Below are positions 61,946-64,000 of a stretch of DNA of 64,000 nt, piece by piece. The translations under genes and the position numbers were made by a program. This stretch comes from Natrinema sp031626495 (lineage in GTDB: Archaea > Halobacteriota > Halobacteria > Halobacteriales > Natrialbaceae): NCBI RefSeq assembly GCF_031626495.1, contig NZ_JAMQOJ010000001.1:682001-746000 (forward strand). Direction: 5' to 3'. Below the pieces are notes generated by a model. That model was not told where the DNA came from and ran no database searches. It was given only the letters and a program-made list of their open reading frames with translations. Every line of letters begins with the position of its first letter. Position 1 is the first letter of the stretch.

Positions 61946-62941
61946 CTACGTCGTCTCGTAGTACCGAACGCCGTCGTCGATTTCGTACGTTACTTCGTCC
62001 CGTCTTTCGAGCGTACCCAGCGCCCCGAGCGTGTCGAGCACGGGTGCCATGTGACGGACGGTGCCCGCGCGCTCTTTCGCGATCGACAGCGGCGTGGCGG
62101 GTTCGATCACCGCGGTTGCCGCTCGGGTCTCCTCGAGCAGTTCGTCGAGTCGGTCGCGGGTGGTCTCGATGACCCGCTGTGTCTCCTCGAACGACGGGCC
62201 GTGGCCGGGGAAGACGTGCGTCGCGTCGGTCTCGCTCAGCCGGTCCATCGCCGCGTAGTAGTCGTCGACGGCCTCGTACGCGCCGTCGTCGATACCGACC
62301 TGAAAGGCACCGGCTCGGAACGGCTCGATGAGCGCGTCGCCGGCGAACAGCACCGTCGTCCCCTCGAGCGTCGTCTCGTAACAGAGGTGGTTGATCTCGT
62401 GACCCGGCGTCTCGAAGGCGCGGAACTCGCGCCCGCCGACAGTGAAGCGTCCGGTCGGATCGACGGCTCGAGCCGTCTCGAGGTCGATCAACCGCCGGTC
62501 CCGTCCGATCTCGTCGATCTCCTCGTCGACGATCTCCTCGCGGTCGTCGCCGCGATAGCCGGCCGCAGTCGCTGCCTCCCACATTTCCGCTCGAGCCGCT
62601 TCGAGGTCGCGCTCGAGCCGCGACAGCGCCGCCTTCGGGACGTGGATCGTCGCGCCGGCCTCCCTGAGCGCGGGGAGCTGGCCGATGTGATCGCTGTGGA
62701 CGTGGGTCACGAGCACGTGGTCGACGTCGGCGGGCTCGCGGTCGATCTCGGCGAGGCCCTCGAGCAGTTCCGACTGGCCGACCTCGCCCGGCGCGCCCGC
62801 GTCGACGAGGATCGATTCCGGCCCCTCGAGCAGATAGGCGGCGACGTGTTTCGGGGGCCAGGGGACCTCGAATTCGAGGCGATGGATGCGAGAGCGGGCC
62901 CGGTCGGCCCGAACGGTTCCGCAGGAGGCATCGGTAGTCAT
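61946..62941 (-). CDS. Metallo-beta-lactamase-fold hydrolase
   Basis: A 331-residue MBL protein. Its motif HVHSDHIGQLPALREAGATI (H-x-H-x-D-H) and ETPGHEINHLCYETTLEGTT (second His), then FAGDALIEPFRAGAF and VFPGHGPSFEETQRVIETTR complete the two-metal site. The C-terminal 60 residues contain a small winged-helix-like region (MAPVLDTLGALGTLERRDEV) common in this hydrolase subgroup (LACTB2-like). Substrate unknown. The start at MTTDASCGTV (CAT 62939-62941) gives the expected N-terminus. Confidence 0.87.
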   Translation of the reverse strand: MTTDASCGTVRADRARSRIHRLEFEVPWPPKHVAAYLLEGPESILVDAGAPGEVGQSELLEGLAEIDREPADVDHVLVTHVHSDHIGQLPALREAGATIHVPKAALSRLERDLEAARAEMWEAATAAGYRGDDREEIVDEEIDEIGRDRRLIDLETARAVDPTGRFTVGGREFRAFETPGHEINHLCYETTLEGTTVLFAGDALIEPFRAGAFQVGIDDGAYEAVDDYYAAMDRLSETDATHVFPGHGPSFEETQRVIETTRDRLDELLEETRAATAVIEPATPLSIAKERAGTVRHMAPVLDTLGALGTLERRDEVTYEIDDGVRYYETT

Positions 62942-63098
62942 TGTCTCGAGAAGTGCCACCCATCACCATAAACGTCGCGCCCGAACACGCCGACGGCGCT
63001 CGGATTCACCGCTCTCGTGGCAGAATTTGCCCCGACTTGAGCACGGTCTCATCAGTTCTGGTAAGACGACGAGCGTTCTGCTGTCGTGGGTACGAGGG

Positions 63099-63353
63099 AT
63101 CTCCACGCCCTCCCCAGCCGATTTCTACTCACGGGGCTGCGGGACGGTTCTACCGTCCCAACAGCCGCGGCGCGTTGCGCCGCGCACTGCCCGTTCGTAT
63201 GGTTCGCGGGACCGTCGGTCCCGCGCTAACGCTCGCTCCGTCTGGTCGCTCGCTCATCCACCGGAAGACCCCTCGCGTCTTCCGAGCTACTCGAAAACGC
63301 GTCGCGTTTTCGGCATCACGAGTCGGCGAACCGTCGCACAGCGCGCGCCACCG
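63099..63353. repeat. 255-bp non-coding element with five perfect hairpins
   Basis: It starts ATCTCCACGCCCTCCCCAGC and ends ACAGCGCGCGCCACCG, as in the copy at 58862. Inside are five hairpins: GGCTG..CAGCC around GGGACGG/CCGTCCC (63135-63166); GCGGCGC/GCGCCGC, loop GTT (63167-63183); CGCGGGACC/GGTCCCGCG, loop GTC (63205-63225); CGGAAGAC/GTCTTCCG (63262-63284); CGAAAACGC/GCGTTTTCG, loop GTC (63292-63312). It lies between the MBL gene and tfe and has no coding character. Confidence 0.75.
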
Positions 63354-63458
63354 CACGGCGGTTTCTCGGTCCAGCGCGATGCCGACCCCCCGAATCCCGA
63401 CTCAGTAGGGCAGAGCACTTGATAAGACTTAATGGCTTCATGCCGTTACACGTAGGTA

Positions 63459-63983
63459 ATGGCTTTTGAGGACCTGCTCGAGGACCCGGTGATCCAGAAA
63501 TATTTGCACGAGCTGGTCGGTCCCAAGGGGATGCCCGTCGCGGCGGCACCCCCGGACGGGGAGGTGACCGACGAGGAGCTCGCGGAGGAACTCGACCTCG
63601 AGTTGAACGACGTGCGGCGCGCGCTGTTTATACTCTACGAGAACGATCTCGCCACGTATCGGCGGCTGCGCGACGAGGACTCGGGATGGCTGACCTACCT
63701 CTGGACGTTCGAGTACGACAACATCCCGGAGAATCTCGAGGAGGAGATGTACCGGCTCCACGAGGCCCTATCGGACCGCCGCGAGTACGAGCGAAACCAC
63801 GAGTTCTACCTCTGTGAGATCTGCTCGATCCGGTTCGAGTTCGGTGAAGCGATGGACTTCGGCTTCGAGTGCCCCGAATGCGGCTCGCCGCTCGAATCGA
63901 TGGACAACAACCGCCTGGTCACCGCGATGGACGACCGCCTCGACGCCCTCGAGGACGAACTCAACATCGACGCGGACGCCTGA
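63459..63983 (+). CDS. tfe: Transcription initiation factor TFE (TFIIE-alpha homolog)
   Basis: A 174-residue protein. Residues 1-90 form a winged helix (MAFEDLLEDPVIQKYLHELV; TDEELAEELDLELNDVRRAL; LYENDLATYRRLRDEDSGWL). A coiled-coil linker follows, then a C-terminal zinc ribbon FYLCEICSIRFEFGEAMDFG with FECPECGSPLE, and a terminal helix. TFE stabilises the open complex of archaeal RNA polymerase at TATA promoters. It overlaps the start of the next gene (TGATG), in the usual haloarchaeal order. Confidence 0.95.
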   Translation: MAFEDLLEDPVIQKYLHELVGPKGMPVAAAPPDGEVTDEELAEELDLELNDVRRALFILYENDLATYRRLRDEDSGWLTYLWTFEYDNIPENLEEEMYRLHEALSDRREYERNHEFYLCEICSIRFEFGEAMDFGFECPECGSPLESMDNNRLVTAMDDRLDALEDELNIDADA

Positions 63984-64000
63984 TGGTCGTACTCGCAACC
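63983..64000 (+). CDS. Start of a probable DUF2110-family gene (truncated by the window)
   Basis: ATG at 63983 overlaps the tfe stop and opens a frame MVVLAT running off the window. In haloarchaea the gene after tfe is usually a DUF2110 protein that starts very similarly. Only six codons are visible, so the call rests on gene order. Confidence 0.4.

Overview
This is haloarchaeal DNA. The evidence is the strongly acidic proteins, GC-rich coding, ATGA-coupled operons, Halobacteria-restricted regulators (bacterio-opsin-activator HTH, DUF7344-like, TrmB, PadR), an archaeal TFE gene and an archaeal tRNA Trm56 methylase. A Natrialbales-type genome (Natrinema, Haloterrigena and relatives) is my best guess from overall gene style; it is an inference, not shown by a marker gene. 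No rRNA, tRNA or CRISPR array was seen.

Left part (1 to about 10.4 kb) is an AT-richer, gene-poor accessory region. It holds a decayed TnpB element with its right-end RNA structure, a PadR regulator with a palindromic control region, a CaCA-type exchanger, a frameshifted CDF metal-efflux remnant, tiny zinc-finger genes (one killed by a stop codon), a duplicated pair of DUF7344-type HTH genes plus a third, a Bat-type HTH protein and a TrmB regulator.

From 10.5 to 17 kb come housekeeping-like genes on the minus strand (MaoC hydratase, alpha/beta hydrolase, NCS2 permease, zinc ribbon). From 14.8 to 37.4 kb lies a large cobalamin (B12) locus in three blocks: chlID/cobN-cbiC-cbiE; cbiA; and cbiT-L-F-G-H1-H2-ferredoxin-LAGLIDADG-like protein-cbiX-DUF3209-beta-propeller. 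The blocks are separated by an arsR/arsN2 mini-locus, an M20 amidohydrolase and a phaB reductase. A shared TTG-N8-CAA motif precedes each cobalamin block. CbiD and CbiJ/CobK are not recognised, while several unexplained proteins sit inside the operon.

From 37.5 to 40.9 kb four consecutive, very acidic proteins of unknown function form a compact cluster. Two of them carry seven-glycine period-4 zippers, one a SAP/Rho-N-like C-terminus and one a conserved LNLxG-type hydrophobic domain. This is the strongest candidate for an undescribed system.

From 41 to 47.3 kb are a small conserved protein, a tungstate/molybdate ABC transporter with a divergent ModE-like regulator, and another HTH/DUF7344 mini-operon. 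From 47.4 to 58.7 kb is an acetate module: two UspA proteins, two acetyl-CoA synthetases flanking a Bat-type sensor-regulator, a DUF4212/SSS symporter pair, UspA, a small membrane protein and a cupin. The right end carries trm56, an acyl-CoA ligase, a membrane zinc-ribbon protein, an MBL hydrolase, a 255-bp element with five perfect hairpins, and tfe followed by the start of a probable DUF2110 gene.
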